From assembly GCA_024226315.1 (NCBI GenBank), contig JAAELT010000525.1, positions 1 through 37,641 of the forward strand: 37,641 nt of DNA. Reading direction: 5' to 3'. The position numbers and the translations under genes were made by a program. Under the pieces are notes generated by a model. It saw nothing but the letters and a program-made list of their open reading frames with translations. It made no database searches and was not told the origin of the DNA. Origin of the DNA: a bacterium (GTDB lineage Bacteria; Acidobacteriota; Thermoanaerobaculia; Multivoradales; J023). Position 1 is the first letter of the stretch. Every line of letters begins with the position of its first letter. Positions 1 to 6,814 of the stretch are shown here, piece by piece.

Positions 1-272
1 GCTGGGTATCGAGAGAACTGCACTCAAACGGATCGGTGTGTCTGCCCGCAGCCCTGATTTCGCAATATCTTCAGATATCGAAGCTCGACCTCGCAGCGGG
101 CCCGCCCGCCGATTCGACGGCGTGGAATCGGCCCGTCAGCGAACTGCGAATCGCTGGATCGGGGGCGCTTCGCTGTTGCCGGACGGCCTCCGCCCGAGGT
201 GGCTGGAACCTATTTAGGAACCTATTTACGTACGAATGTGGCTGAATTAGAGATCTAAAGAGAGAAAGTTCC
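1..272. other. Non-coding edge with two small repeats
   Basis: I see no credible gene here; the short frames lack homology and ribosome sites. Two structures are visible. Positions 59-82 form an inverted repeat: arms ATATCT and AGATAT around a TC loop, extended by TTCG and CGAA with a CA bulge. Positions 205-228 hold two perfect head-to-tail copies of GGAACCTATTTA. The stretch lies downstream of the minus-strand FRG gene and may hold its transcript end, but there is no clear hairpin plus T-run. Confidence 0.5.
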
Positions 273-1175
273 TCACCTTTTCTCAGGAGGCTCGCCGCCC
301 GAGTCCTTCGCGCCAATGTCGTGTCTCGACCCCAACTCTGGGCCTTGAAAGCTATCGTGCCTCTTGACATCAGAGATGTGCTTCGCCGCTGCCTCAGGTA
401 TCACTCGGGCGACTACTTCTTCCGTCAATCCGTCACGCTGACGCCCGAAGCTCAGGAGAGTACGAGTAACTGACGACCTTGCCTTGCCTTCGAGATCCGA
501 GAACAAGGTTGAATGATTGACTCCCATAAGATCCAAGTCCGGAATTGCGACCCGAGCTTCGGATGAGGGAATTGTAATCATTCTCAGCGCACCACCGGCA
601 TCATCGAAGGCGGTGACGTATTCCACCAGATTCCGCTGTGGAGTTCTAGAGAGAGTAAACCAGCCAGCCTGCTTGCGTAGCCTCTCATTGTCCCACGATG
701 CCGGAGCAAGGAGTTGGACCCCCCGTTTCCTCGACCAAATGTAGCTGCTTGGGTCCAGTACCCAGATAGCAACGGTTTTGCCCATGCGTTTGCCAAACAT
801 TGAGTCCTGGAAATGGCCTTGAAACGCGAAGAAGGCTGCGACGTATGGACTTTCCGTCCAGTCTAGTAATCGCGTAGGCAGTCCGTAGTGCTGCGCTAAC
901 GCAAGCGTTGCGGCCTCATCATCGAGCAGGTCGCGAAGTTCGGGCTCTGATTCGCATTCTTTCTTGAAGTTTTCTAGTAGGTCGTCCTCCAACTGATCTC
1001 GCTCTCCGCCTTCGAAATCAACGAACACTCGATCAAATGATGGAGCTAGCTGCCAGTCAGAGCTGCCATGTCCTCGGAAGAGAAACTTCTTCCGTGTTGC
1101 AGGCTGACCGTCATAGAGCTCGCTGGAAAGCAGCTCCTTGAACTCACTCCAATTGTCACAACCTAGCTCCTTCAT
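273..1175 (-). CDS. FRG domain-containing protein
   Basis: A 300-residue soluble protein with the two signature blocks of the FRG domain family. The FRG motif itself is at residues 34-36 (FLFRGHGSSDWQLAPSFDR), and the conserved QHYGLPTRLLDWT block at about 95-107 is followed by a hydrophobic stretch. The molecular activity of the family is, to my knowledge, unestablished; members are common in accessory and defence-rich regions. I chose the ATG at 1175 rather than the in-frame codon at 1208 because AGGAGAG sits five bases upstream of it, and homologues begin close to this point. The gene stands alone on the minus strand beside a decayed gene and a repeat array, which fits an accessory locus. 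No signal peptide or membrane segment is seen. Confidence 0.85.
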   Translation of the reverse strand: MKELGCDNWSEFKELLSSELYDGQPATRKKFLFRGHGSSDWQLAPSFDRVFVDFEGGERDQLEDDLLENFKKECESEPELRDLLDDEAATLALAQHYGLPTRLLDWTESPYVAAFFAFQGHFQDSMFGKRMGKTVAIWVLDPSSYIWSRKRGVQLLAPASWDNERLRKQAGWFTLSRTPQRNLVEYVTAFDDAGGALRMITIPSSEARVAIPDLDLMGVNHSTLFSDLEGKARSSVTRTLLSFGRQRDGLTEEVVARVIPEAAAKHISDVKRHDSFQGPELGSRHDIGAKDSGGEPPEKR

Positions 1176-1301
1176 CAATTCTCTCCTAGGTTCCGCTCGT
1201 TCCGGCAAAGAAACCGTTCATACAAGCTCTGTTTCCGCCAAGTGTGCCCCGAGCTAACCTGACGTCTAACGTCCAACAGTTACATGACCGGCACGCGGTT
1301 C

Positions 1302-1439
1302 CTAGATGTAGACACCGGTGTCTAAGACTCTCGCAGGTGTCTTCGTCGTACCGGTATCGGACACATAGGAGACTCGCTGCAAACCGGACGGCTCCTTGGT
1401 GCCCTTCTGCCCCGGCTTGACCGTCTTCACGATGCGCAC
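1302..1439 (-). pseudogene. Decayed remnant of a small conserved protein (IVKTVxPGQ...VRYRYD type)
   Basis: From a GTG at 1439 the minus strand reads VRIVKTVKPGQKGTKE. This closely matches the start of a small conserved protein family that I remember as beginning MRIVKTVRPGQPGTK and continuing YGDxLVCVRYRYD. Here the second block is present (LLCVRYRYDEDT) but in another reading frame, the spacing between blocks is shortened, and the rest is lost. I therefore read it as a frameshifted remnant. The family is often seen near mobile elements, which is recollection rather than something shown here. The downstream end overlaps the palindrome GACACCGGTGTC (1311-1322), which could be a recombination or regulatory site. 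Confidence 0.5.
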
Positions 1440-1564
1440 GCTTGTCCTCCAGAGTGTAGCAGTTCGTGGTCCGCCTTTGCAGGTGTTCACTCCCGGGCGC
1501 TCACGCGCGACGGCGGGAAGGTCGAAAGAGAGCCAGGCTGCCGGGCTGGTCATGCATGGTCTAC

Positions 1565-1990
1565 GGAATGAACGCCAATGCCGGTGACCCGCGGTGACCC
1601 GCGACTCCGATGACTGACAACCCAGCCGTAGATGGCCATAGAAACGCGGAATGACCTCCAGTGGGGCCTGTCGCTGCCGCGAGACGGCAGGTATGAGCGC
1701 CAAGCTCGCGTTTCGCGGCCACGCCCGGCCGGGATGAGCCTCAATCCCGAAACCTCGCGGCCGCGGATAGCGAGACTGGACGCCATCCGGCGGATTCGCG
1801 GCCACCGAAGAGTGGAATGAGCGCCAGGACGGCCTTGCTCCACCGCGAGAGCTCGAAGATGACCGCCATCCAGGCTCTGGCCGGGCGCGAGAGTGCGGGA
1901 ATGACGGCCATTCGGCCTTTTCGCGATCGCGAGAAGCCCGATTGAGCGCCAATCAGGCGAGCACGGACGCGAGAGGCCCGGCTGAAGCCA
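1565..1990. repeat. Degenerate tandem array, about 11 units of 41-42 bp
   Basis: Each unit begins roughly GGRATGASCGCCA, continues through a GGCC block and ends near CGCGAGAG. Taking the TGA (or TGG in one unit) of the GGAATGA core as a marker, units fall at 1569, 1611, 1652, 1694, 1735, 1777, 1818, 1860, 1902, 1943 and 1983. The steps are 42, 41, 42, 41, 42, 41, 42, 42, 41 and 40. Because the step is not a multiple of three, the WRSF-like peptides seen on the minus strand jump between frames, so the array is not protein coding. It ends about 35 bp before a strong sigma-70 promoter. Sequence identity between units is modest but the spacing is strikingly regular. Confidence 0.8.
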
Positions 1991-2025
1991 AACTAGCAAC
2001 ATCCATCCTTGAGATGAGATTTGAT

Positions 2026-2054
2026 TTGACAAAGCAAAACAGCACCCGTATAGT
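2026..2054 (+). promoter_or_regulatory. Sigma-70 promoter, TTGACA-17-TATAGT
   Basis: A perfect -35 box TTGACA (2026-2031), a 17-bp spacer and a near-consensus -10 box TATAGT (2049-2054). Transcription would start near 2061 and give a leader of about 90 bases for the gene at 2152. The local sequence is AT-rich compared with its surroundings, as expected for a promoter. Confidence 0.85.
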
Positions 2055-2065
2055 ATGGCCTCGTA

Positions 2066-2083
2066 GCCAGCCGCGTGGCTGGC
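2066..2083 (+). other. Leader hairpin downstream of the promoter
   Basis: GCCAGCC (2066-2072) pairs perfectly with GGCTGGC (2077-2083) across a four-base GCGT loop, right at the predicted 5' end of the transcript. It could stabilise the mRNA or be a protein-binding site. There is no T-run, so it is not a terminator. I do not recognise a known riboswitch in the leader. Confidence 0.5.
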
Positions 2084-2151
2084 GCTCGCCGGGGTTGCGG
2101 GGTAAGGGCCACGATCCCGGTGCTCGGTCCAACCAACCTGTGAGAAACGCC

Positions 2152-2997
2152 ATGAGAAGCAAAGAAGTCTCCCGGCGCCTGGGCTCCATCGCGGAGGTCC
2201 GGGCTTCCATTCAAACCCATCGTGACCGCATCGCCAGCCAAGTGGAGGAGCGATACACACCGGCGTCCACCGACGCCGCGGCCGGCTACCCTCAGACGTA
2301 TTTCGACCACATGGACCACGAGCTGGCCACGGTCGAAACCAGACTGGTCGAGGCCGAGGACGCGCACATTCGTAGGCTCGTGCGCCTCGCCGAGCTGCGG
2401 CGACGGAGGGGCGAGGTCGTCAAGAACCTTTACGACAAGCAGGTCGCCGGCCGTGGCGTGCTCGCCGATCTCTACAAGGGCCGCGAGTTCGAGCTGACGG
2501 CGGTCGAGGGCTCGACGCCCCAGAAGCCGCAGGCTCTGGCGGAGCAAGTCGATCAGACCGTCAAGCTGCTGCGCGATCCCGGCGTGGAGATACCAGAGCC
2601 GGCGGTCGCCGGCATCGCCGTCGAGTTCGAGGCGGTGGCTCTCGATCTCGAGACCAGCCTGAAGCCTCTGCAGGAGGTACGGGGCCTGGTCACGCGAGCG
2701 GCCAAGGCAGCCGACGGGACGCGGCAGATCGTCCACGTGGCGATCGAGGCGTACGACAGGGTCTTCCCCTGGGTGGCCCAGAACCTGGAGAGCCTCTTCC
2801 GCCTGGTCGGAGAGCGCGAGCTCGCCGACCGGATCCGGACCTCGGCTCGCCGGGTGACGCGCCGCCGGGACGATGACCCGAAGGCGGAGGCACAGGGCGA
2901 CGAGGCACTCGACGCTGCCGCCGAGGCGATGGCGAACGAGGCGGCTGACGCCGTCGAGCCCGAAGCAGACACGACCGAAGCCGCTCCGGCGGCATAG
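2152..2997 (+). CDS. Uncharacterised helical protein with charged C-terminal tail
   Basis: A 281-residue soluble protein that I do not recognise. It is rich in Arg, Glu, Ala and Leu. A long helical stretch at about 45-110 (LATVETRLVEAEDAHIRRL onward) looks coiled-coil. The C-terminal ~45 residues are an acidic, alanine-rich low-complexity tail after a basic RRVTRRR patch. There is no signal peptide or membrane helix. The frame is open back to 1942, but the ATG at 2152 lies downstream of the promoter at 2026-2054, and the earlier frame runs through the tandem array. The ribosome site is weak (GTGAGAA). The gene has its own promoter and terminator and is monocistronic. Its position just behind the array is noted as a finding. 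Confidence 0.7.
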   Translation: MRSKEVSRRLGSIAEVRASIQTHRDRIASQVEERYTPASTDAAAGYPQTYFDHMDHELATVETRLVEAEDAHIRRLVRLAELRRRRGEVVKNLYDKQVAGRGVLADLYKGREFELTAVEGSTPQKPQALAEQVDQTVKLLRDPGVEIPEPAVAGIAVEFEAVALDLETSLKPLQEVRGLVTRAAKAADGTRQIVHVAIEAYDRVFPWVAQNLESLFRLVGERELADRIRTSARRVTRRRDDDPKAEAQGDEALDAAAEAMANEAADAVEPEADTTEAAPAA

Positions 2998-3010
2998 GCG
3001 ACGACCATCC

Positions 3011-3036
3011 GGAGGGCGGCCGGACGGCCGCCCTCC
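3011..3036 (+). terminator. Intrinsic terminator between convergent genes
   Basis: GGAGGGCGGCC (3011-3021) pairs perfectly with GGCCGCCCTCC (3026-3036) over a GGAC loop, followed on the plus strand by TTCTCTGTC. The 11-bp GC stem lies 13 bases after the stop of the plus-strand gene and 20 bases after the end of the minus-strand methyltransferase, so it may serve both. The T-tract is short and imperfect. Confidence 0.75.
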
Positions 3037-3056
3037 TTCTCTGTCGTCGCCGCGAG

Positions 3057-3671
3057 CTACAGAGCCACGCCGTGGACCGAGAACAGCGGTGCCACCCTCT
3101 TGACCTCCACCGTGCGGAGGCCGGCTTCGCGCAGCAGGGCGGGCGCCCCTTCGCGGACGAAGCCCTTGAAGTAGGCGCTCTCGAACATGCCCACCAGCCA
3201 GAGCAGGAGCGCTCCTGGCAGGCGCTGCTTCGGCAGCTCGTAGTCGAGGATCACCAGCCGCTCCCGGGTGACGCGGGCGGCCTCGCGCAGCACCTCGAGA
3301 CGCACCCGGCGCGGCATGTCGTGCAGGCCGAACGACACGGTGGCCAGATCGAAGCTCGAGTCCGGGAACGCCAGATCGCGGGCATCCATGACCTCGAAAC
3401 GGACCGGCAGGTCGCCGGCCTTCTTGCGGGCCTTGGCGAGCATCGCCGGCGTGACGTCGATGCCGGTGACCTCTGCCCCCTGCCGGGCGCAGCGCAGGGC
3501 GATCTCGCCGGTCCCGGTGCAGATGTCGAGGATCGAGCGCCCCGCGCGGGGCTCGATCACGCGCACGGCGGCGCGATAGGCCGGCGCGATCGAGCGCGCG
3601 AAGAGATCGTAGACCCCCACCCACCTGCCGAAGAAACGGTGGGTGTAGGCGATGTAAGGGTCAGTTGTCAT
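3057..3671 (-). CDS. UbiE/MenG-like SAM-dependent methyltransferase
   Basis: A class I methyltransferase of 204 residues. SAM-binding motif I reads ILDICTGTGEIAL at about 46-58, followed by the acidic strand end VTGIDVTPAML and the DARDLAFPDSSFDLATVSFGLHDM region. The arrangement resembles UbiE/MenG, which C-methylates the quinone ring in ubiquinone or menaquinone synthesis, although it is shorter than the usual ~235-250 residues. It is the last gene of a long minus-strand operon that also holds an isochorismate synthase and a polyprenyl diphosphate synthase. That context supports a quinone-related substrate, but the exact acceptor cannot be read from the sequence. It lies six bases after the mini-ORF at 3678-3746 and may depend on translational coupling, because its own ribosome site is weak. 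Confidence 0.75.
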   Translation of the reverse strand: MTTDPYIAYTHRFFGRWVGVYDLFARSIAPAYRAAVRVIEPRAGRSILDICTGTGEIALRCARQGAEVTGIDVTPAMLAKARKKAGDLPVRFEVMDARDLAFPDSSFDLATVSFGLHDMPRRVRLEVLREAARVTRERLVILDYELPKQRLPGALLLWLVGMFESAYFKGFVREGAPALLREAGLRTVEVKRVAPLFSVHGVAL

Positions 3672-3677
3672 CGGCGG

Positions 3678-3746
3678 CTACGGGCTGGGCCATGCGGGAG
3701 AGGCGCGCAGAGCGACCGGGAGAAACAGCGCCAGGGCCTGCCTCAT
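3678..3746 (-). CDS. 22-codon mini-ORF coupling MMPL and methyltransferase genes
   Basis: The ATG at 3746 overlaps the stop of the MMPL gene in an ATGA arrangement, and the frame closes with TAG six bases before the methyltransferase start. The peptide begins MRQALALFLPVALRAS, which looks like a signal-peptide start. MMPL genes are often followed by an outer-membrane lipoprotein-sorting (LolA-like) gene, so this may be the stump of such a gene. It could instead serve only to carry ribosomes across the gap. Translation is not proven. Confidence 0.35.
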   Translation of the reverse strand: MRQALALFLPVALRASPAWPSP

Positions 3747-5824
3747 GATCCTATCCCGTCCATGACCGGCCAGACGGCAGCCGGCCGCCATACCGCGACC
3801 GCCGACAGGATCTGCGGCAGCACCAGGACCGAGAACACGAACGCCGACGCCACGCCCAGGGAGAGGGTGATGGCGAAGGACGCCAGGCCGCGGTGCGGGG
3901 TGAAGGCCAGGGTGCCGAAGGCCGCCAGGGTGGTCATCGAGGTCAGGAAGACGCTGCGGCCGGTGCCGGCGAGGGTGCGCGCCAGGTCCCCGCGCTCGGC
4001 GAGGAAGCGGTGCACCACGTGGACGCCGTCGTCCACCGCGATGCCCAGGACCACCGGCAGCGCCATGACGTTCAAGGGGTTGAAGGAGATGCCGAAAAGG
4101 CGCATCAGCGCGTGCATCGAAGCCACGGCCAGGACGGTCGGCAGGATCGCCAGCAGGGTCGGCACCAGGCGGCGGAAGTCGAACCAGACCCAGAAACACA
4201 ACAGCAACGCTCCGAGGACGGCGGTGATCCGCAACGCCCGCTTGGACCGCTCGATCATGAAGTGGCCGAGAATGGGCATGCCCGTCACCTCGCCGTCGAT
4301 CGAGCGCATGTGGGTGACGAACTCCTCCTGCCGCTCGCCCTGCCACACGTCGGCGCCGGGGTAGGCGTAGACCGCCAGGCGCCCGGCGGGGCTTCTGAGG
4401 CTCGCTTCGAGGGCCGGCGGCAGCTCGGGGAGGGCGCCGGCGAGGCCGGGCACCTCGAAGTCGCGCAGCGAGCGGACGGCGGCCACGGTGTCGTCGTCGG
4501 CCAGCCGCCAGACCAGGTCCTTCACCACCTCCTCCGACTCCGCCGTGAACACCGCGAACTCGGGCGAGTAGTCCGAGCGCCGCACCATCTCGCGCTCCAG
4601 CCGCACCGCCTCGGAATCGCGCGGCTGGAGGTTCAGGTAGTCGGTGTCGAAGCCCGGGCTGCCGGCCAGAAGGCAGAGCAGCGCCGCGGCGGTCAGCAGC
4701 CCGGCGGCCCGCCGGCTCTGCAGGGCGCACAGCACCCGGCCGATCCGGCGACGCGCGAGCGGCCGCTCCCGGCGCGCAGGAGCGGCGAACAGCGCCAGGA
4801 GCGCCGGCAGCACCGTGACCATCGTCAGCAGACAGACGAGCACGCCCACCCCGGCGATCAATCCCAGCTCCTCGAAGCCCTTGAAGCCCGAGAGCTGCAT
4901 GGCCAGCAGGACGGACGCCGTGGTCAGAGCGCCGGTGCGCAGGGACGGCGCGAGCGCGGCGATGGCGCTCGGGATGGCTTCCGGTTCCGGACGGCCGGCG
5001 GCGACCAGCTCCTCGACCCGGTCGACGATGTGGATGCCGTAGTCGACGCCCAGGCCGAACAGGATCGAGGCGAAGAACGCCGACAGCAGCGTCAGGTGGC
5101 CCGGGAAGAAGGCCACCAGCCCGATCGTCGTGCCGACCCCGACGAGCAGCGCGGCGGTCACCATCAGCGGCCGCCGGAAGGCGCCGAAGGCGCTGACGAA
5201 GAGGAGCAGGATCAGCCCGGCGGCGACCGCCGACAGCCTCGAGACGTCGCGCTCGATGATCTCGCGGTCGTCGAGCGCGTACTCGGGCATGCCGGTGAGG
5301 CCGGCCCGCACGCCGCGCGCTTCGAGGCCGGCGTCGCTCAGCACTTCGCGGACGCCGCGCACGAACGGCGCGATGGTCTCGGCGCTCGAGGTCGGATCGT
5401 CCGGCTGGACGAAGATGAAGAACAGGCCGCGGTCGCGGGAGGCCAGGTAGGGATCGATGCCCATGATCTCGAGCGCGCCGGCGTCGTGCGGCAGCTTGTC
5501 GATCACGCCGCGCACGCCGGGGGCGTCGAGCAGGCGCTCGCCGATCCGGTCGACCGCCGCGCGCAGCTCGCGGGGGTCGCCGCCCTCGAAGACGATAACC
5601 AGGAAGTTGGGCGTGCCGAACTCGGCGGCGAAATCGCGGAAGCTCGCGACCGGCGCCAGCTCGGCGTCGATCAGATCGAGGTTCGAGGTTCTGAGCGTCA
5701 GATGAGACGAGGCGTAGGCCAGCGCCAGCAACATGACGGCGCCGGCCGCGGCCAGCACCGGCAACGGCCGCCAGACGCAGAAGGCCGCGACGGCCTCGAG
5801 CCGGCGTGTCGTCCGCGTGCTCAT
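3743..5824 (-). CDS. MMPL/RND-family transporter (HpnN-like)
   Basis: A 693-residue inner-membrane protein with two similar halves. Each half has one N-terminal helix, a large periplasmic loop and a block of about five helices. The twin intramembrane motifs GLGVDYGIHIVDR in the first half and GIAVDDGVHVVHR in the second carry the acidic residues typical of RND proteins. Overall it resembles the MMPL/HpnN group that exports hydrophobic lipids such as hopanoids, using the proton gradient. Its place in an operon with a polyprenyl synthase and YceI suggests an isoprenoid-type lipid cargo, but this is inference. The start at 5824 lies three bases after the MBL gene stop, and the stop overlaps the mini-ORF by four bases. 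Confidence 0.85.
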   Translation of the reverse strand: MSTRTTRRLEAVAAFCVWRPLPVLAAAGAVMLLALAYASSHLTLRTSNLDLIDAELAPVASFRDFAAEFGTPNFLVIVFEGGDPRELRAAVDRIGERLLDAPGVRGVIDKLPHDAGALEIMGIDPYLASRDRGLFFIFVQPDDPTSSAETIAPFVRGVREVLSDAGLEARGVRAGLTGMPEYALDDREIIERDVSRLSAVAAGLILLLFVSAFGAFRRPLMVTAALLVGVGTTIGLVAFFPGHLTLLSAFFASILFGLGVDYGIHIVDRVEELVAAGRPEPEAIPSAIAALAPSLRTGALTTASVLLAMQLSGFKGFEELGLIAGVGVLVCLLTMVTVLPALLALFAAPARRERPLARRRIGRVLCALQSRRAAGLLTAAALLCLLAGSPGFDTDYLNLQPRDSEAVRLEREMVRRSDYSPEFAVFTAESEEVVKDLVWRLADDDTVAAVRSLRDFEVPGLAGALPELPPALEASLRSPAGRLAVYAYPGADVWQGERQEEFVTHMRSIDGEVTGMPILGHFMIERSKRALRITAVLGALLLCFWVWFDFRRLVPTLLAILPTVLAVASMHALMRLFGISFNPLNVMALPVVLGIAVDDGVHVVHRFLAERGDLARTLAGTGRSVFLTSMTTLAAFGTLAFTPHRGLASFAITLSLGVASAFVFSVLVLPQILSAVAVWRPAAVWPVMDGIGS

Positions 5825-5827
5825 GGG

Positions 5828-6814
5828 CTACCCCCGCCCGCCCGGCGATCCGAGGCCGGCCCGCATGGGCTCTCGCTCCTCCACCTGCCACAGCGGCGGC
5901 ATGAGCCAGCGCACCTGCCGGTCGTGGGCCGCCCTGGCGAATCTCGGCAAGGCCCAGGACGGCCGGTCGAGCGACAGGACGTAGGTCCCGAAGTGACACG
6001 GGACCACGGTCTCCACCCCCAGGACGCGGGCGGCGTCGGCCGCTTCCTCAGGGTTCAGGTGGTAGTACGCCAGCGGGAACCGCGGCGTGTAGGCGCCGAT
6101 CGGCAGGATCGCGGCCCGCGGGCGGTACTGCTTGCCGATCCGCTCCAGGTGGTCGCCGAAGCCGGTGTCGCCGGCGTAGTACAGCACCGCCTCGGGCGAG
6201 GCGATGACGTAGCCCACCGCCAGCCTGCGGCTCTTGAGCGGGTGGAATCGATTGCCGTTGTGGTCGGCGTGGACGGCGATGATCTCGAGCTCGCCCAGGC
6301 GCCAGCGCTGGCCGACGGCGAGCGGCACCAGGCGCGTCGCCCGCCACCGGGGGTCCGAGAAATAGCCTTCGCTGCCCGCCGGCAGCACCACCGCGTCGAG
6401 CCGCCGGGCGGCCTCGAGGGTGGGCATGTCCAGGTGGTCGTAGTGCGCGTGGCTGATCAGCACCGCGCTCACCGGGCCGAGCGCCGCGAGATCCGCCGGC
6501 GTCTCCATGAGCCGCTTCGACACCGTGCAGCGGCGGCTGACGTTGGGGTCGATGAGGATCGTCTCGCCGTGCCAACGCAGGACGAAGCCGGAATGCCCCA
6601 GCCACCGAAGCTCCGGCGGCGGGCCGGCGGCGGGGTCCCGCCACAGCTCGGTCGCGGTCGGCCGCTGGCTGGCGGGGATCTCGTCCCAGCCGGTGGCGGC
6701 GCGCCAGTCCCTGACCGGGCTCAGCCAGCCGACCCAGACGGCGAGCAGGCCGCCGGCGCCGAGCAGGAGCAACGCGACCAGCCTCGGCAGGCTCGCTCTT
6801 CCGGGCAACTTCAC
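5828..6814 (-). CDS. MBL-fold metallo-hydrolase, membrane anchored (NAPE-PLD/UlaG-like)
   Basis: A 328-residue protein with an N-terminal hydrophobic helix (VALLLLGAGGLLAVWVGWL) that probably anchors it to the membrane. The metallo-beta-lactamase fold follows: LRWLGHSGFVLRWHGETIL, then the metal-binding HAHYDHLD motif, later HADHNGNRFHP and YYAGDTGFGDH, and CHFGTY near the end. This pattern is closest to the NAPE-PLD/UlaG-like branch, whose characterised members hydrolyse phosphodiesters or lactones. The start is GTG at 6814, inside a four-base GTGA overlap with the gene before it, so the two are probably translationally coupled. A lipid or isoprenoid phosphate substrate would suit the operon but is not demonstrated. 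Confidence 0.85.
   Translation of the reverse strand: MKLPGRASLPRLVALLLLGAGGLLAVWVGWLSPVRDWRAATGWDEIPASQRPTATELWRDPAAGPPPELRWLGHSGFVLRWHGETILIDPNVSRRCTVSKRLMETPADLAALGPVSAVLISHAHYDHLDMPTLEAARRLDAVVLPAGSEGYFSDPRWRATRLVPLAVGQRWRLGELEIIAVHADHNGNRFHPLKSRRLAVGYVIASPEAVLYYAGDTGFGDHLERIGKQYRPRAAILPIGAYTPRFPLAYYHLNPEEAADAARVLGVETVVPCHFGTYVLSLDRPSWALPRFARAAHDRQVRWLMPPLWQVEEREPMRAGLGSPGGRG

Noticed and set aside
201..212. GGCTGGAACCTA shared with 35816-35827
   Set aside because: Many 12-base matches are expected by chance in a window of this size, and the flanks do not match.
1225..1300. Possible integron attC site upstream of the FRG gene (GTCTAAC / GTTAGAC)
   Set aside because: Only one GTTRRRY-type core is present. 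The matching RYYYAAC core at attC distance and the folded stem are missing.
1302..2260. Minus-strand frames with repeated WRSF-like peptides across the first array
   Set aside because: The repeat step alternates 41 and 42 bp, so the peptide repeats jump between frames. No ribosome site or family supports coding.
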